DNA of 64,000 nucleotides from Lutimaribacter pacificus (lineage in GTDB: Bacteria > Pseudomonadota > Alphaproteobacteria > Rhodobacterales > Rhodobacteraceae). Shown here in pieces: positions 7,918 to 15,912 of this stretch. The stretch lies in assembly GCF_900142185.1 (NCBI RefSeq), contig NZ_FQZZ01000007.1:62001-126000 (forward strand). The letters run 5' to 3'. Under the pieces are notes generated by a model. The model saw nothing but the letters and a program-made list of their open reading frames with translations, searched no databases and was not told the DNA's origin. Position 1 is the first letter of the stretch, and each line of letters starts with the position of its first letter. Made by a program: the position numbers and the translations under genes.

Positions 7918-8618
7918 GCCTCCACCTCATTAGCCATGCGCTCTGCCCATATGTGCAGCGCGCGGCGATCTCGCTCACTGAGAAAGGTGTCACGTTCGAG
8001 AGAACTGACATCGATCTTTCGAACAAGCCCGACTGGTTTCTTGCCATATCTCCGCTGGGCAAGACGCCTGTCCTGGTTGTGGACGGGACGCCGATTTTCG
8101 AATCTGCGGTTATCCTCGAATATCTTGAGGATACACAACCCCACGCGCTCCATCCGCACGACGCTCTCGATCGCGCCCGCCACCGTGCCTGGATTGAATT
8201 TGGATCTGCTGTCTTGAACGACATTGCGGGGTTCTACTCGGCGCCGAACGAGAAAGCGTTGGAAGAAAAAGTGGCGGCGCTCCGCTCAAAGTTCCTTCGG
8301 CTGGACGCGGAGCTTGGGGAGGGACCATGGTTCGATGGCCACCGGTTCAGCCTCGTCGATGTCGTATTCGGCCCGGTCTTCCGCTATTTCGACGTTTTTG
8401 ACACCATCGGAGAGTTTGGCGTCTTCACAGGGCTTGCCCGTGTAAGGGCCTGGCGACATGAACTGGAGCGTCGGGTTTCTGTGAAGAATGCCGTCAGTGA
8501 AGATTACCCGACCCTTCTGCGTGACTTCATCAGACGGCGCAATTCTTACCTGTCCCAGATCATGCAGACAGGAGGGCCGAAGAAGACAGTTACACAGGTG
8601 CGATCGGCTGACCGCTGA
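7914..8618 (+). CDS. Glutathione S-transferase
   Basis: A 234-residue soluble transferase. The N-terminal thioredoxin-like domain (1-80) begins MSLHLISHALCPYVQRA, where the CPYVQ turn supplies a Cys active-site residue as in omega/beta-type enzymes; LGKTPVLVVDG carries the cis-Pro and FESAVILEYLED the Glu-Ser pair that holds the gamma-glutamyl group. The C-terminal helical domain (90-215) includes GPWFDGHRFSLVDVVFGP, the usual N-capping region. It would use glutathione on electrophiles or reduce glutathionyl adducts. It overlaps the doxX-like gene and probably shares its MarR control. Confidence 0.88.
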   Translation: MSLHLISHALCPYVQRAAISLTEKGVTFERTDIDLSNKPDWFLAISPLGKTPVLVVDGTPIFESAVILEYLEDTQPHALHPHDALDRARHRAWIEFGSAVLNDIAGFYSAPNEKALEEKVAALRSKFLRLDAELGEGPWFDGHRFSLVDVVFGPVFRYFDVFDTIGEFGVFTGLARVRAWRHELERRVSVKNAVSEDYPTLLRDFIRRRNSYLSQIMQTGGPKKTVTQVRSADR

Positions 8619-8980
8619 TCACTTGATATCGTTTTGTCGGGCCGCAGTACAGAACCGGACGTTTGAGGTCGCTTGGCGAATGTCCGCTTTGTCCCGCACA
8701 TCGGATAGTCGCCGACTTTCCCTTGAAGGCCCGCAGCAGCGTCAACCGGCACTTGCCGGCATTCCATGCCCGTCCGTGCGAAGCGCCGGGTTACCTGCTG
8801 CTCCCACAGCGCAACCTGGAACAAACCACCGATCGCGCTGATTAATGGCTTAGGGATCGAAGAATCCTCCTGAGCTCAATCCCCCGGAATACCCGCAGCC
8901 CTGTGGTCCGACAGAGGGCAGCACATCAATCGCGGGTCAATCTATCCCAGTTGGTGGACCTCTTTCAGGGGGCTACTCCA
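8619..8980. other. Non-coding stretch with no recognisable gene
   Basis: Between the glutathione transferase and the thioesterase remnant I find no credible coding frame, RNA gene or clear repeat. It may be debris linked to the duplication that left the thioesterase 3' end. Confidence 0.5.
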
Positions 8981-9061
8981 AAGGGCGGGGATGAGAAGCT
9001 CATCGCAACGATGAAAGGAACGCTTATATCGCTAGTGGGGCGAACGGGCGTGGCGGGGTGA
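8981..9061 (+). pseudogene. 3' fragment of a second PaaI-type thioesterase
   Basis: The 26 codons before TGA 9059-9061 read KGGDEKLIATMKGTLISLVG and RTGVAG, against KGQDEKLVATMTGTLMALIG and RAGVAD at the end of the intact thioesterase (4547-4627). DNA identity is high but clearly not recent. Nothing upstream continues the match, so it is a truncated copy from a duplication or a deletion of a paralogous gene. Confidence 0.75.
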
Positions 9062-9081
9062 CGATCGGGTCAGAGCGAAAA

Positions 9082-10602
9082 TTAATCTGCGAGCCGGGCT
9101 TCGAGGATATGCCGCTGGACCTTTCCGCTGGTCGATCTGGGAAAGTCCTCGAACGCGATGAAGCGAATTTCGCGCGGTCGCTTATAGCCAGCCAGGCTTT
9201 CGCGGCACAAGTTCAGCAGCGCCTCGGCATCCGGCCCGTCATCGTCACAGGCGACAAAGGCCACCGGGCTTTCCCCCCATTTCGCGTCGAAGGCCCTGAC
9301 CACGGCAGCATCGATCACATCGGGATGGGAAAGAAGCACACGTTCGATTTCCGCCGGATAGACGTTTTCACCTCCGGTCTTGATCAGGTATTTCGCCCGA
9401 TCCACAAAGTCGACGGTGCCGTCCGCATTGCGCCGGAACAGATCGCCCATGTGGAAAAAGCCGTTGCGAAAGTCACGGGCATTGGTGTCGTCGGCGTTCC
9501 AGTACCCGGAAAACAGCGTCGAACCCCGAAGCGCCATTTCGCCCGGCGTTCCATCGGGGACTTCGCGGTCGTCGGGATCGACCAGCCGCACCTCGCAAAA
9601 GGCGCTGATGCGCTTGGACAGCCGGTCCGGGGTCACACCCGGCGCGATCAGATCGGCGGTTCCCGGCGGCAGGCCGGTTTCGGTCGCCCCGAAGGAATTC
9701 AGATAGGGCGTGTCCAGAAGACCGGTCAGTTCCGCGATCTGATGCGGCGGCACCAGATCAGCCATTGCGCCGCAAACCTTGATCCCCTTCAGCGGCAAAG
9801 GGTTGGCGTGCCGTTCGTTAATAAAAGCCTCCAGTGCCCCGGGCATCATCACGAACCAGCCGATCCTGTGGCGTGACAGCGCCTCGTTGATGACGGCGGG
9901 CTGCAGCCCGTCCACCATCACCACGGTCCCGCCCCGCAGGATCGTTGCCAGCGCATGATCGGTGGAGGCCATGTGGAACATCGGCGCCCAGGCGATGAAC
10001 CCGTCGCCGGGATCCAGCGCCAGCTGGGCCGCAAAAACCATGGATCGGGCGATATGCGCGCGGTGGCTGATATGCGCCCCCTTGGGCAGGCCCGTGGTCC
10101 CCGAGGTATAGAGGATCGTCAGACCGGCCTCGGGGTCGTCAACCATGGTTCCGGTGCGCGGGTCCGGCTCGACCCCGGCAATGGCCGTTTCCAGGTCTGG
10201 CCCGACGGTTAGACAGGGTGTCGACGCGACGGCGCGGTAAGCTTCTGAAAGTTCCGGTTCGACAACCGCGAGAACCGGCTCGACCAGATCGATGCAGTGC
10301 CGCAGTTCATCGGGGGCAAGCCGCCAGTTCAGACAGGCGACGATCGCGCCGATTCCCGCTGCTGCAAGTTCGACCTCCAGGTATTCTGAGCGGTTATGCG
10401 ACAGGATCGCGATCCTGTCTCCGGGCGCCACGCCTCGTGCCAGAAAGACAGCCGCCAGACGATCGACCCGCTCCAGCAGTTCTGCATAGGTCAGTTTCCT
10501 GCTGCCGTCCTCGATGGCGAGGGCGCGGGCGCAGTCATGTGCGCGGGTTCGAAAGATCGAATACAGATCAGCGCGCCCCGCGCGGATGACGTCGGTCAGC
10601 AT
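9082..10602 (-). CDS. AMP-forming acyl-CoA ligase
   Basis: A 506-residue ANL-family ligase. The phosphate loop LYTSGTTGLPKGA is near residue 165, the adenine-binding SFGATETGLPPG near 305, the hinge MGDLFRRNADGTVDFVDRAKY near 395, and the C-terminal A10 lysine in DFPRSTSGKVQRH near 490, so all catalytic elements are present. It is the second gene of a minus-strand pair with the FadH-like reductase (26 bases apart), whose promoter is shared with the divergent carboxylase operon. It would activate the carboxylic acid fed into that pathway; the acid is unknown. Confidence 0.88.
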   Translation of the reverse strand: MLTDVIRAGRADLYSIFRTRAHDCARALAIEDGSRKLTYAELLERVDRLAAVFLARGVAPGDRIAILSHNRSEYLEVELAAAGIGAIVACLNWRLAPDELRHCIDLVEPVLAVVEPELSEAYRAVASTPCLTVGPDLETAIAGVEPDPRTGTMVDDPEAGLTILYTSGTTGLPKGAHISHRAHIARSMVFAAQLALDPGDGFIAWAPMFHMASTDHALATILRGGTVVMVDGLQPAVINEALSRHRIGWFVMMPGALEAFINERHANPLPLKGIKVCGAMADLVPPHQIAELTGLLDTPYLNSFGATETGLPPGTADLIAPGVTPDRLSKRISAFCEVRLVDPDDREVPDGTPGEMALRGSTLFSGYWNADDTNARDFRNGFFHMGDLFRRNADGTVDFVDRAKYLIKTGGENVYPAEIERVLLSHPDVIDAAVVRAFDAKWGESPVAFVACDDDGPDAEALLNLCRESLAGYKRPREIRFIAFEDFPRSTSGKVQRHILEARLAD

Positions 10603-10628
10603 AGTTTCCCCCTTGCCCGAGCCTCGGT

Positions 10629-12662
10629 TCAGAGATCCTGCGCCAGGCGCACGCCCTCATCAATGGCGCGCAGCGCATCCAGTTCGGCGGCCTCCTTTGC
10701 CCCGCCGATCATCGTAACCGGGACGCCGCGCGCTACAACCTCTTTGGCCAGGGCTCGTTCCGGTTCCTGACCGGTGCACAGCACAATTGTATCGGCTGCG
10801 ATGACCGTCGGGTTTCCGTCCGCGACGATGTGCAGCCCCGCATCGTCGATATGTTCATAGGTCACCCCGCCCATTGCCTCGACCCCATGTTTGCGCAGCG
10901 CGTTGCGCAGGATCCACCCTGTCGAAACACCAAGCCCCGCGCCCGGTTTAGCGGTCTTGCGCTGCAGCATGACGACCTTGCGGCGCGACGGCTTCGGTGC
11001 CAGAGGGTCGCCCGCCAGGGCACCCGAGGAGACAAATTCGGGGTCCACACCCCAGGTTTCGCAAAAGACGTCGGAATTCGCGGTCTCGGCGGGTTTGGTC
11101 ACTAGGAACTCGGCCACATCATGACCGATGCCCCCCGCCCCCATCACCACGACACGGTCGCCCGCCTCGCGGTCACCGGACAGAATTTCGGCGTAGGTCG
11201 CGACGCTGGGATGGTCGATACCCGGCAGGTCGGGAATGCGCGGCGTGACCCCGGTGGCGATGACCACATGGTCAAATCCCTCAAGATCGCTCGCCTCTGC
11301 CCGCTGTCCCAGACGCTGCGTGACCCCGTGTTTCTGCATCTGACCGGCATAATACCGCAGGGTTTCGTCGAATTCGTCCTTGCCTGGTGCGGCGCGGGCC
11401 AGATTCAGCTGACCGCCCAATTTGTCCTGCGCTTCGAACAGGGTGACATCGTGGCCCAGCCGCGCCGCCTCGGCGGCTGTGGCCATGCCCGCGGCACCAC
11501 CGCCAACGACGGCCACTTTCTTTGGCGTGTCGGTTGGCGTATCCCGGAATTCCGTTTCACGCCCGGCCCTTGGATTGACCAGACATCCGACCGGCCGGTC
11601 CGAAAAAATGAAATCCAGGCAGGCCTGGTTGCAGGCAATGCAGGTGTTGATCTCGTCTGCGCGGCCCTCGCGCGTCTTTTTCACGAAATGCGGATCGGCC
11701 AGAAACGGGCGCGCCATCGAGATCATGTCCGCATCGCCAGAGGCAAGTATGTCTTCTGCAAGCTGGGGTGTGTTGATCCGGTTCGAGGCGACTACCGGGA
11801 TCGACACCGCCGCTTTGACGTTGGCTGCCGCCTTGCGCCAGGCACCGCGCGGCACCGGGTAGGCGATCGTCGGCACGCGGGCCTCATGCCAGCCGATGCC
11901 GGTGTTCAGGATATCCGCACCCGCAGCCTCGATCTTGCGGGCCAGTGCGGCAATTTCATCGGCGGGCGCGCCGCCCTCGACCAGATCGGCCGCCGAAATC
12001 CGGTAGATGACCAGAAAGTCGGGGCCGCAACGTTCGCGCACCGCGCGCACGATCTCGACCGGGAATCGGTGGCGGTTCGCGGCGCTGCCGCCCCAGTCGT
12101 CTTGGCGCTTGTTGGTGTGGGTGACGGTGAATTCGTTGATCAGGTATCCTTCGGACCCCATGATCTCGACGCCATCAAAGCCTGCGGCCTGCGCATTGGC
12201 GGCCGCCACGGCAAAATCCTCGATGGTACGGAGAATGTCGGCTTCGGTCATTTCACGCGGGATGAAACGGTTGATCGGAGCGCGGATCGGCGACGGGGCC
12301 ACACACCCTTCGATCTTGGCATAGCGCCCGGCGTGGAGGAGTTGTGCGCAGATCAGGCTGCCTTCGGCCTGCACCGCCTCGCAGATCGGGCGCAGGTCAA
12401 GCGCTTCTTCCGGGTCATCGATTCTCGGACCTTCTGGATCGAATATGCCCTCGGCATTGGGCGAAAACCCGCCGGTGACCAGAATCGCCGCCTCCCCCCG
12501 CGCACGCTCGGCGTAAAATGCGATCTGTTTGGCTATGCCGTCGGGCTCGGTTTCCAACCGCGTGTGCATCGACCCCATGATGACACGATTTCGCAACGTA
12601 TGCTGGCCTGCGCGGATGGGCGAGAGCATGGTTTCAAAGCTTCCATCTGGTCTATTTTTCAC
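10629..12662 (-). CDS. FadH-like 2,4-dienoyl-CoA reductase / NADH:flavin oxidoreductase
   Basis: A 677-residue modular flavoenzyme. Residues 12-340 form the Old Yellow Enzyme barrel that binds FMN (RNRVIMGSMHT, LICAQLLHAGRYA, MGSEGYLINEF). CIACNQACLD plus a later Cys (VGCLVNP) near 330-350 supply the four ligands for a 4Fe-4S cluster. Residues from about 365 form FAD- and NAD-binding Rossmann domains (KVAVVGGGAAGMATAAEAA). FadH-type enzymes reduce the diene of 2,4-dienoyl-CoAs with NADPH; relatives reduce other enones. GTG 12662 is chosen because GAGGAGGAG lies nine bases upstream, whereas ATG 12629 has no site. It is divergent from the 12.8 kb operon and shares its operator. Confidence 0.85.
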   Translation of the reverse strand: MKNRPDGSFETMLSPIRAGQHTLRNRVIMGSMHTRLETEPDGIAKQIAFYAERARGEAAILVTGGFSPNAEGIFDPEGPRIDDPEEALDLRPICEAVQAEGSLICAQLLHAGRYAKIEGCVAPSPIRAPINRFIPREMTEADILRTIEDFAVAAANAQAAGFDGVEIMGSEGYLINEFTVTHTNKRQDDWGGSAANRHRFPVEIVRAVRERCGPDFLVIYRISAADLVEGGAPADEIAALARKIEAAGADILNTGIGWHEARVPTIAYPVPRGAWRKAAANVKAAVSIPVVASNRINTPQLAEDILASGDADMISMARPFLADPHFVKKTREGRADEINTCIACNQACLDFIFSDRPVGCLVNPRAGRETEFRDTPTDTPKKVAVVGGGAAGMATAAEAARLGHDVTLFEAQDKLGGQLNLARAAPGKDEFDETLRYYAGQMQKHGVTQRLGQRAEASDLEGFDHVVIATGVTPRIPDLPGIDHPSVATYAEILSGDREAGDRVVVMGAGGIGHDVAEFLVTKPAETANSDVFCETWGVDPEFVSSGALAGDPLAPKPSRRKVVMLQRKTAKPGAGLGVSTGWILRNALRKHGVEAMGGVTYEHIDDAGLHIVADGNPTVIAADTIVLCTGQEPERALAKEVVARGVPVTMIGGAKEAAELDALRAIDEGVRLAQDL

Positions 12663-12688
12663 TTTGGTTCTCCTCCTCAAAACTGCAC

Positions 12689-12717
12689 TTGATCTACATT
12701 CTAACATTTGTTAGATT
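12689..12717 (+). promoter_or_regulatory. Promoter with palindromic operator CTAACA-TT-TGTTAG
   Basis: A perfect 14-bp palindrome occupies 12701-12714 in the gap between divergent operons. On the plus strand TTGATC (12689) and TAGATT (12712) are 17 bases apart, so the palindrome covers the spacer and the -10. On the minus strand TAGAAT (12703-12698) overlaps the same palindrome. One regulator could therefore shut off both operons. A matching site lies at 25671-25684. Confidence 0.65.
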
Positions 12718-12757
12718 TTTTTGGAAAGAAGATTTTCGCTCATGGGGAGGAGCACCG

Positions 12758-13939
12758 ATGCAATTCCAGCCTACAGACGATCAGAAGGCGTTTCGCGAGA
12801 CCGCAAAGCGCTTCGCAACTGAAAGGCTTGCGCCCACATATCAAGAACGCGCCAGCGGCCATACATTCGACCGTGCGCTGATCAAGGAGATGGGCGCACT
12901 GGGGCTGATCGGGGCCGATCTGCCCGAGGAATTCGGGGGACTCGGCGAAAGCTCTGTCACGTCAGGGCTGATCGTCGAAGAGATCGCCTATGCCGATTTC
13001 AACGCAAGTTACGTGCAGCTTCTGGGCTCTCTCATGGGCGGAATGGTTGCCAAACATGCCTCCAAGAACATCGCGTCGGAATGGGTGCCCAAGGTTGTTT
13101 CGGGTGATGCCGTCATTGGTCTGGGCCTGACAGAGCCGCGTGGCGGTTCGGATGCGGCGAACCTGATTCTGAGGGCCGAGAAATCCGGCAACGGCTGGCG
13201 GCTGAACGGTGAAAAGACATCCATGAGTTTTGCCAGTCAGGCGGATGCGGCGGTCGTCTTTGCCCGTACCGGCGATCCTGACGGCGGCTCACGCGGGGTC
13301 AGCGCCTTTTTCGTCGATCTGAACCAGGAAGGCATCAAGCGCACCCATTTTGACGACATCGGCACCAAGCCTGTCGGGCGCGGCTCGGTTTTCTTTGACG
13401 ATGTTTTCGTGCCGGCTGAAAACATGATGGCGGAACAGGACCGTGCTTTTGGCACGATCATGGCGGGCTTCGACTATTCCCGCGCACTGATCGGGCTGGA
13501 GTGCCTGGGGGCCGCGCAAGCGTCGGTGGATGAAACCTGGGCCTACGTTCAGGAGCGCGAGGCATTCGGAGCCCCGATCGTGCAGTATCAGGGTGTCAGC
13601 TTTCCCTTGGCCGAGGCCGAGACCCAACTGACCATGATGCGCCAGCTTTGCTATTACACGCTGGACCTGCGCGACTGTGGCCTGCCCCACACCTCTCAGG
13701 CTGCCATGTGCAAATGGTACCTGCCCAAAACCGCCTGCGAGATCCTGCACCAGTGCCTGATCCTGCACGGACATTACGGCTACACCACCGACCTGCCCCA
13801 CCACCAGCGTTACAACGACGTTCTCGGCCTTCAGATCGGCGACGGCACCGCGCAGATTCAGAAGCTGGTGATCGCCCGCGAGAAGGTCGGTCGCATGGCG
13901 CTGCAGTATGACAAGAAGGCGAAGGGAGCCTCGAAATGA
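12758..13939 (+). CDS. Acyl-CoA dehydrogenase, Asp variant
   Basis: First gene of the 12.8-25.6 kb operon. A 393-residue FAD enzyme with the usual three domains: N-terminal helices (1-115), middle beta domain with GLGLTEPRGGSD near 125 and the ENMMAEQDRAFG segment near 225, and C-terminal helices ending HHQRYNDVLG then GDGTAQIQKLVIAR. The catalytic Glu of the family normally sits in a YEGT-like motif; here it is Asp 362 (GDGT). I recall a similar GDGT ending in cyclohexanecarboxyl-CoA dehydrogenases, but have not searched. ATG 12758 has GGGGAGGAG upstream; the frame is open further upstream but only across the promoter. It overlaps the crotonase start by four bases. Confidence 0.87.
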   Translation: MQFQPTDDQKAFRETAKRFATERLAPTYQERASGHTFDRALIKEMGALGLIGADLPEEFGGLGESSVTSGLIVEEIAYADFNASYVQLLGSLMGGMVAKHASKNIASEWVPKVVSGDAVIGLGLTEPRGGSDAANLILRAEKSGNGWRLNGEKTSMSFASQADAAVVFARTGDPDGGSRGVSAFFVDLNQEGIKRTHFDDIGTKPVGRGSVFFDDVFVPAENMMAEQDRAFGTIMAGFDYSRALIGLECLGAAQASVDETWAYVQEREAFGAPIVQYQGVSFPLAEAETQLTMMRQLCYYTLDLRDCGLPHTSQAAMCKWYLPKTACEILHQCLILHGHYGYTTDLPHHQRYNDVLGLQIGDGTAQIQKLVIAREKVGRMALQYDKKAKGASK

Positions 13940-14715
13940 GCGACCCCATCCTCGTCACTTCCGAGGGCAACACCGGCATCATCGAACTGGCCCGCCCCGA
14001 GAAATTCAATTGCCTATCACTTGAGGTGCATGAGCGTATTTCTGTCGCGCGTGCGGAATTCGAGGCGAACCCCGCTATTCGGGCGATCCTCATCCGGGCG
14101 CAGGGCAAGCACTTTTGCACCGGTGCCGATCTGGTGGAAGTGAAAGGTAAATTGAACGATCCCGCCGCGCTGGACCATTTCATCGCCTTTGGCATGAACA
14201 ACCTGCGTGCGCTTGAAACCTCCTCCCTCCCTGTCGTGGTGGCAGTGCAGGGGTTGTGTCTGGCCGGCGGGATCGAACTGATGCTGGCATGCGATGTGTG
14301 TTTCGCGGCCGAAAGCGCCCAGTTTGGCGATCAGCACGCGCAATTCGGGCTGATTCCCGGTTGGGGTGGCTCGCAGCGGTTGACACGGTTGATGGGGCAG
14401 CGCAGGGCGCTCGACCTGATGTTCTCGGCCCGCTGGCTCAAGTCGGACGAGGCCAAAGAGGCCGGATTGGTCAACTACATCGTGCCGGATGCGGACCTGC
14501 ACAAGTCTGCGCTGGAATACTGCGAGAAAATCGCCACCCGTTCACGTCCCGGCATCGCCGAGATGAAGCGGTTGGCGCGCGAAGGCGCGGACCTTGGTAT
14601 CGACCAGCAGATGCGGCTTGAGCGCGATGCCGCCGTGCGCGCACTGCCCAGCGATGACGTGGCGGAGGGCCTCGATGCATTCGAGAACCGGCGCGCCCCC
14701 GAATTCAAGGCTTGA
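13936..14715 (+). CDS. Crotonase-fold protein (enoyl-CoA hydratase/isomerase family) without the Glu pair
   Basis: A 259-residue crotonase. The oxyanion-hole segments are present: GKHFCTGADL near residue 59 and GLCLAGGIEL near 108. In classical enoyl-CoA hydratase two Glu residues activate water; by alignment to the GQPEILLG and AMEMVLTG motifs, the first is His 134 here (GDQHAQFG) and the second is Asp (ALDLMFSAR). It may be a hydratase on an unusual enoyl-CoA, such as the carboxylated product of the biotin enzyme in this operon, or an isomerase, hydrolase or decarboxylase. It overlaps the preceding dehydrogenase (ATGA), and the next gene starts nine bases on. Confidence 0.85.
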   Translation: MSDPILVTSEGNTGIIELARPEKFNCLSLEVHERISVARAEFEANPAIRAILIRAQGKHFCTGADLVEVKGKLNDPAALDHFIAFGMNNLRALETSSLPVVVAVQGLCLAGGIELMLACDVCFAAESAQFGDQHAQFGLIPGWGGSQRLTRLMGQRRALDLMFSARWLKSDEAKEAGLVNYIVPDADLHKSALEYCEKIATRSRPGIAEMKRLAREGADLGIDQQMRLERDAAVRALPSDDVAEGLDAFENRRAPEFKA

Positions 14716-14724
14716 GGACGAAAC

Positions 14725-15885
14725 ATGGATTTCATTTTGAACGACGAACAACGCCAGATTTACGACTATGGCGGCCAGCTGGCGCAGAAGTTCGACAACG
14801 ATTACTGGCTGAGACACGCACGCAAGCACGAGTTTCCGCACGAAATGTTCCGCCAGATCGCCGATGACGGCTTCCTCGGCATCATGGTGCCCGAGGAATA
14901 TGGCGGCGCGGGCCTTGGTATGACCGAAATGGCCCTGTTCATGGAGGGCACCGCCAATCACGGCATTCCGCTTTTGATGATGGTGGTCGGGCCGACCATG
15001 TCGCTGGCCCATATCGCCAGCCACGGAAGCGAGTTCCACAAGAAAGAACTGCTGCCGGCTGCCTGCCGCGGTGATATCCAGTTCTGTTTCGCGATCACTG
15101 AACCGGGGGCCGGGTCGAACACGATGAAGGCCACTACGCTGGCCAAGCGTCGAGGCAACCGGTTCAGCCTGTCGGGCGAAAAGACCTTCATCACCGGGGC
15201 CGAAGTGGCCGACTACTGCCTCGTGGTGGCGCGGACCAAACCGCATACCGAGGTCAGCCGCAAGACCGACGGCTTTACCCTGTTCGCCGTGGATCTGAAG
15301 AAAAAAGGCGTCGACAAGCAGCGGGTGAAGATCTCGATCCCCCTGCCCGAGGAGCAGTGGACACTGTTCTTCGACGATGTGGATCTCGGCCCCGAGGATG
15401 TGGTCGGCGAGGTGGACGAAGGGTTCTCGATCCTGTTCGACAGCCTCAACCCCGAGCGTATCATCCTGGCCGCCTTGTGCTGCGGCATCGGCCGGTTCGC
15501 CCTGAACAAGGGCGTGGCCTATGCCTCCGAGCGCAATGTGTTCGGCCAACCCATCGGTGCGCACCAGGGCGTGCAGCACCCGATGGCCAAGGCGCACACA
15601 GCGGTCGAGATGGCCAGCCTGATGACCCGGCGCGCGGCATGGGAGTTCGACAACAAGCTGCCTGCCGGTGCGTCGTCGAACATGGCGAAATATGCCGCCG
15701 CCGAAGCCGGGATCGAAGCGGTCGACGCGGCGCTTCAGGCGCATGGTGGATCGGGCTTTACCGAAGATACGGGGCTTTATGAGATGTACCCGCTGGTCCG
15801 CCTGCTGCGCACAGCGCCGGTGAACCGCGAACTGTGCCTGAGCTTTATCGGCGAAAAGGTCATGGGGCTGCCACGATCCTATTGA
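14725..15885 (+). CDS. Acyl-CoA dehydrogenase lacking the usual catalytic Glu
   Basis: A 386-residue acyl-CoA dehydrogenase. FAD- and substrate-binding parts are normal: YGGAGLGMTEMALFMEG near 55, FAITEPGAGSNTMKA near 122, and GEKTFITGAEVADY near 150. The C-terminus ends LLRTAPVNRELCLSFIGEKV then MGLPRSY. This differs from the YEGTxxIQ signature that carries the catalytic Glu, and is shared with the dehydrogenases at 23614 and 38059, so the base must lie elsewhere. Its substrate is one intermediate of the operon's pathway. GAGGACGAAAC gives a ribosome site ahead of ATG 14725. Confidence 0.87.
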   Translation: MDFILNDEQRQIYDYGGQLAQKFDNDYWLRHARKHEFPHEMFRQIADDGFLGIMVPEEYGGAGLGMTEMALFMEGTANHGIPLLMMVVGPTMSLAHIASHGSEFHKKELLPAACRGDIQFCFAITEPGAGSNTMKATTLAKRRGNRFSLSGEKTFITGAEVADYCLVVARTKPHTEVSRKTDGFTLFAVDLKKKGVDKQRVKISIPLPEEQWTLFFDDVDLGPEDVVGEVDEGFSILFDSLNPERIILAALCCGIGRFALNKGVAYASERNVFGQPIGAHQGVQHPMAKAHTAVEMASLMTRRAAWEFDNKLPAGASSNMAKYAAAEAGIEAVDAALQAHGGSGFTEDTGLYEMYPLVRLLRTAPVNRELCLSFIGEKVMGLPRSY

Positions 15886-15912
15886 TCGCCACGGCTTGGA
15901 ACGGAGAACGAC

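Noticed and set aside
10830-12692. Long plus-strand open frames opposite the FadH-like reductase
   Set aside because: Antisense shadows; the reductase has all cofactor motifs and a good start.
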